A stretch of DNA of 43,953 bases from Saprospiraceae bacterium (GTDB taxonomy: Bacteria > Bacteroidota > Bacteroidia > Chitinophagales > Saprospiraceae). The stretch covers positions 1 through 43,953 of the forward strand of contig JAHDCG010000019.1 of assembly GCA_020629965.1 (NCBI GenBank), written 5' to 3'. A program made the position numbers and the translations under genes. The notes beneath the pieces were generated by a model that saw only the letters and a program-made list of their open reading frames with translations, had not been told where the DNA came from and made no database searches. How positions within the stretch are numbered: the stretch's first letter is position 1; each line of letters begins with the position of its first letter. This document shows, in pieces, positions 42,025-43,953 of this stretch.

Positions 42025-43953
42025 ATGAGAAATACAATAACCATCCTCCTCCTGCTCGCAGGAATCGGCAACCTCTCTGCCCAAATCGCCCATACCCTCA
42101 CGGTAAGCGACCCCGTCTGCCCCGGCGAAAGCATTACGCTGACCGCCGTCGATTTGCCGCCCGGTGCCGTCGTGCAGTGGGAGCGTTCGGTCGGCTACAC
42201 TTACGAAGCCGTTCCGGCGGAAGAAAATATCGACGGCGTGCAGACCCCCGTACTCACTTTTCCCGCAGTGACGGAAGTGCAGGCGGCGCGCGCGTACCGT
42301 TATCGCGTGACGGCGGGCGGTGAGGTTACTTATTCCGTTTCGGCAGAGTTACCGATACAGACGGCGGTACTGTACCTTTCCCCCGTCGATGCCAAAGGCT
42401 ATTCCAATGCCCCGACGTTCTTCTCGGCGGGCGCAGCCGGTGTAGGTAATCGCTTTGCCTGGCAGGTGAATACGGGTACGGGTTGGATTGATATGACGGA
42501 CGGAAAGCAATTTTCCGGTACTCAAACCGGTCGGCTCGCCGTCAGCAGCAGCAAACCCGAAATGGACGGTTGGCAGTTTCGCTGCCGTATCAGCAATGAT
42601 TTGTGTACCGCTGCGGAAGTCTTTTCCGATGCCGCCGCGCTCCTTTACCAAACACAGGAAAAAGCAATTGCGCAGAACGGAAACCCCGATGTGACGGAAC
42701 TTTACCTCAACGGTGAAACCTTTTTCATAAATGCCGAAACGCAAATCTTTGTGGACGGGGCTGCGGAAATTACCGCCGGCGGTCACATTACCTCACAAAT
42801 TATGGTGGCCGAAGGGCAGATGCACCTGACCGGCGACTTAAAGAATAACAACGCAGTTACGGGAACGGACAATTTTCAAAATATCGCAAAACTATACCTC
42901 AACAACGACCGCACATTTACCCGCTTCGTGGGCAGCAACCCGGCAGACATCAGCGGTTCGGCACCGATTAACTTTTGGAATTTCAGCATCGAAAAAACGG
43001 GCGGAGCCGACGTTACCGCCCAACGCAAACTATCCTTGCGCAACCGACTGACCTTCAATGAAGGCAACCTCGACCTCGGTATTCACGACCTGCGGCTGAC
43101 CTTTACCGACGGACTGAATAATGATAACCTGCTGACCCTCACCGCCGCCAATGCCGGTGAATTTCCTCGCCTGCTGGACGAGCGCACCGAAAAACGCATC
43201 CTATCGACGACGGGCGCGGTTCAAATTTTAGACCAAACCGTAGCCAATGATTTTGACCTCTTTGCAGATTATTTCAACGCGGGCGGCACCGGTTCGGGCA
43301 GCGGTATCGGCAATCTGTTGTTTTTCGCACTCGACCCCGATAATCAGTTCGCGGGCAATACCTTTTCCCTCTCCCGCCGGGCGGATGCCCTGCCCGTCAA
43401 CGGAGGCAATTCGGTGGGCTACAATTTTGCTTTCGACGTGCTAAATCCGGTATCCGATAACCTCGACATCGGTCTGGGTTTCTTCGAAGACGTTCTGCTG
43501 CCGCTTACCGATTTTGCTGCTCTTGCGGTAGTGCGCACGGACGCTGCCTACCCACCGTCACCGACCGCAGAGTGGGACGTGTATTCGTCGGGTTTCACGG
43601 ACTACGGCGACATCGTGGTGGTCAGCACGGAAGACATCGCCGACGAAGAAGGGCTTTTTACCCTACAATTTTGCGACAATCCCCCCCTCGCCGAGTTCGC
43701 CGAAGGCGAAAGCATCAATCTCTGCGACGGCGAAGCAATTACCCTCTCCCCGACCACCGACGGCGTTGGTTTCCGTTGGTTTTTGGATGGTGCTGATACC
43801 AACGTCACCGCAAATACCTACACTCTTACGGGCGATACGGATTTGGGAACCCAAACGCTGACTTTTGAAGCCTTCGGCGCGGACGGCTGTACCGCTAAAG
43901 ACGTTTTGACTGTCAACCACGTACCTGCCGCCGTCGTCGATTTGGGCAGCGAC
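42025..43953 (+). CDS. Large Ig-like/PKD-type surface protein, C-terminus missing
   Basis: 643 codons from ATG 42025 to the edge, still open. Signal peptide: RNTITILLLLAGIGNLSAQ. The N-terminus has two Ig-like units: TVSDPVCPGESITLTAVDLPP with PGAVVQWERSVG, and ACVA-like RFAWQVNTGTGWIDMTDGKQFSG. The middle is a beta-solenoid-like region (KAIAQNGNPDVTELYLNGETFF, LTFNEGNLDLGIHDLRL), as found in Bacteroidota surface proteins with an N-terminal 'GNLDLG' style repeat. Near the edge a SPTTDGVGFRWFLDGADT unit is a second Ig/PKD-type domain. A T9SS sorting domain may follow beyond the window; it cannot be seen. 108 bases after the S74 gene. Confidence 0.85.
   Translation, partial: MRNTITILLLLAGIGNLSAQIAHTLTVSDPVCPGESITLTAVDLPPGAVVQWERSVGYTYEAVPAEENIDGVQTPVLTFPAVTEVQAARAYRYRVTAGGEVTYSVSAELPIQTAVLYLSPVDAKGYSNAPTFFSAGAAGVGNRFAWQVNTGTGWIDMTDGKQFSGTQTGRLAVSSSKPEMDGWQFRCRISNDLCTAAEVFSDAAALLYQTQEKAIAQNGNPDVTELYLNGETFFINAETQIFVDGAAEITAGGHITSQIMVAEGQMHLTGDLKNNNAVTGTDNFQNIAKLYLNNDRTFTRFVGSNPADISGSAPINFWNFSIEKTGGADVTAQRKLSLRNRLTFNEGNLDLGIHDLRLTFTDGLNNDNLLTLTAANAGEFPRLLDERTEKRILSTTGAVQILDQTVANDFDLFADYFNAGGTGSGSGIGNLLFFALDPDNQFAGNTFSLSRRADALPVNGGNSVGYNFAFDVLNPVSDNLDIGLGFFEDVLLPLTDFAALAVVRTDAAYPPSPTAEWDVYSSGFTDYGDIVVVSTEDIADEEGLFTLQFCDNPPLAEFAEGESINLCDGEAITLSPTTDGVGFRWFLDGADTNVTANTYTLTGDTDLGTQTLTFEAFGADGCTAKDVLTVNHVPAAVVDLGSD

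Overview
The window looks like a chromosome segment from a member of the Bacteroidota, most likely the Saprospiraceae or a close relative (inference). Support comes from promoter-like TTTG-N18-TAnnTTTG sequences, little use of Shine-Dalgarno sites, PorT-like outer-membrane barrels, DUF2141 and TANFOR-type secreted proteins, a CxxxY-type CcmE, and many signal peptides ending in AQ. No tRNA, rRNA, CRISPR array, phage or intact insertion sequence was seen. Genes lie on both strands in short runs. Three genes (VF530, the first subtilase and the class IV aminotransferase) appear to start at TTG.

Layout. 1-6.5 kb: a partial DUF1080 protein, shikimate kinase, a GNAT acetyltransferase, an M28-PDZ peptidase, a helical-repeat protein, ribosomal protein S20 behind a very large leader hairpin, and a DUF2141 protein. 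6.7-11.5 kb: an SSS-family sodium symporter, two tandem PorT-like barrels, a GtrB-like glycosyltransferase that has lost its acidic motifs, and a VF530 protein. 11.7-17.6 kb: a pirin, then ccmE - GT39 glycosyltransferase - ccmF, part of a System I cytochrome c maturation locus. 17.6-24.9 kb: a degenerate palindromic repeat array, a PAS histidine kinase, a metallophosphoesterase, a secreted subtilase, an intergenic region holding three to four copies of an unrecognised element, and a secreted protein with a duplicated helical domain. 25-31.2 kb: an RlmI-like rRNA methyltransferase, a membrane histidine kinase, a class IV aminotransferase and a membrane-anchored subtilase.

31.7-43.95 kb: a co-directional block of five exported proteins with gaps of only 33-107 bases. 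They are an outer-membrane barrel, a 1663-residue TANFOR protein with an internal 12-residue Trp repeat, a multi-FN3 protein, a tail-fibre-like protein with an S74 self-cleaving chaperone, and a large partial surface protein. The block reads as one surface or secretion locus of unknown function, and is the best candidate in the window for an undescribed system.

Two non-coding themes also stand out. Degenerate 7-9-base tandem repeats, GT-rich in the sense of the upstream transcript, begin at or within a few bases of the stop codons of several unrelated genes. An intergenic element (22.0-22.8 kb) combines a hairpin with U-run, an ACATACTATGAGA core and a fixed-distance ACGGTAGATT box around a variable middle.
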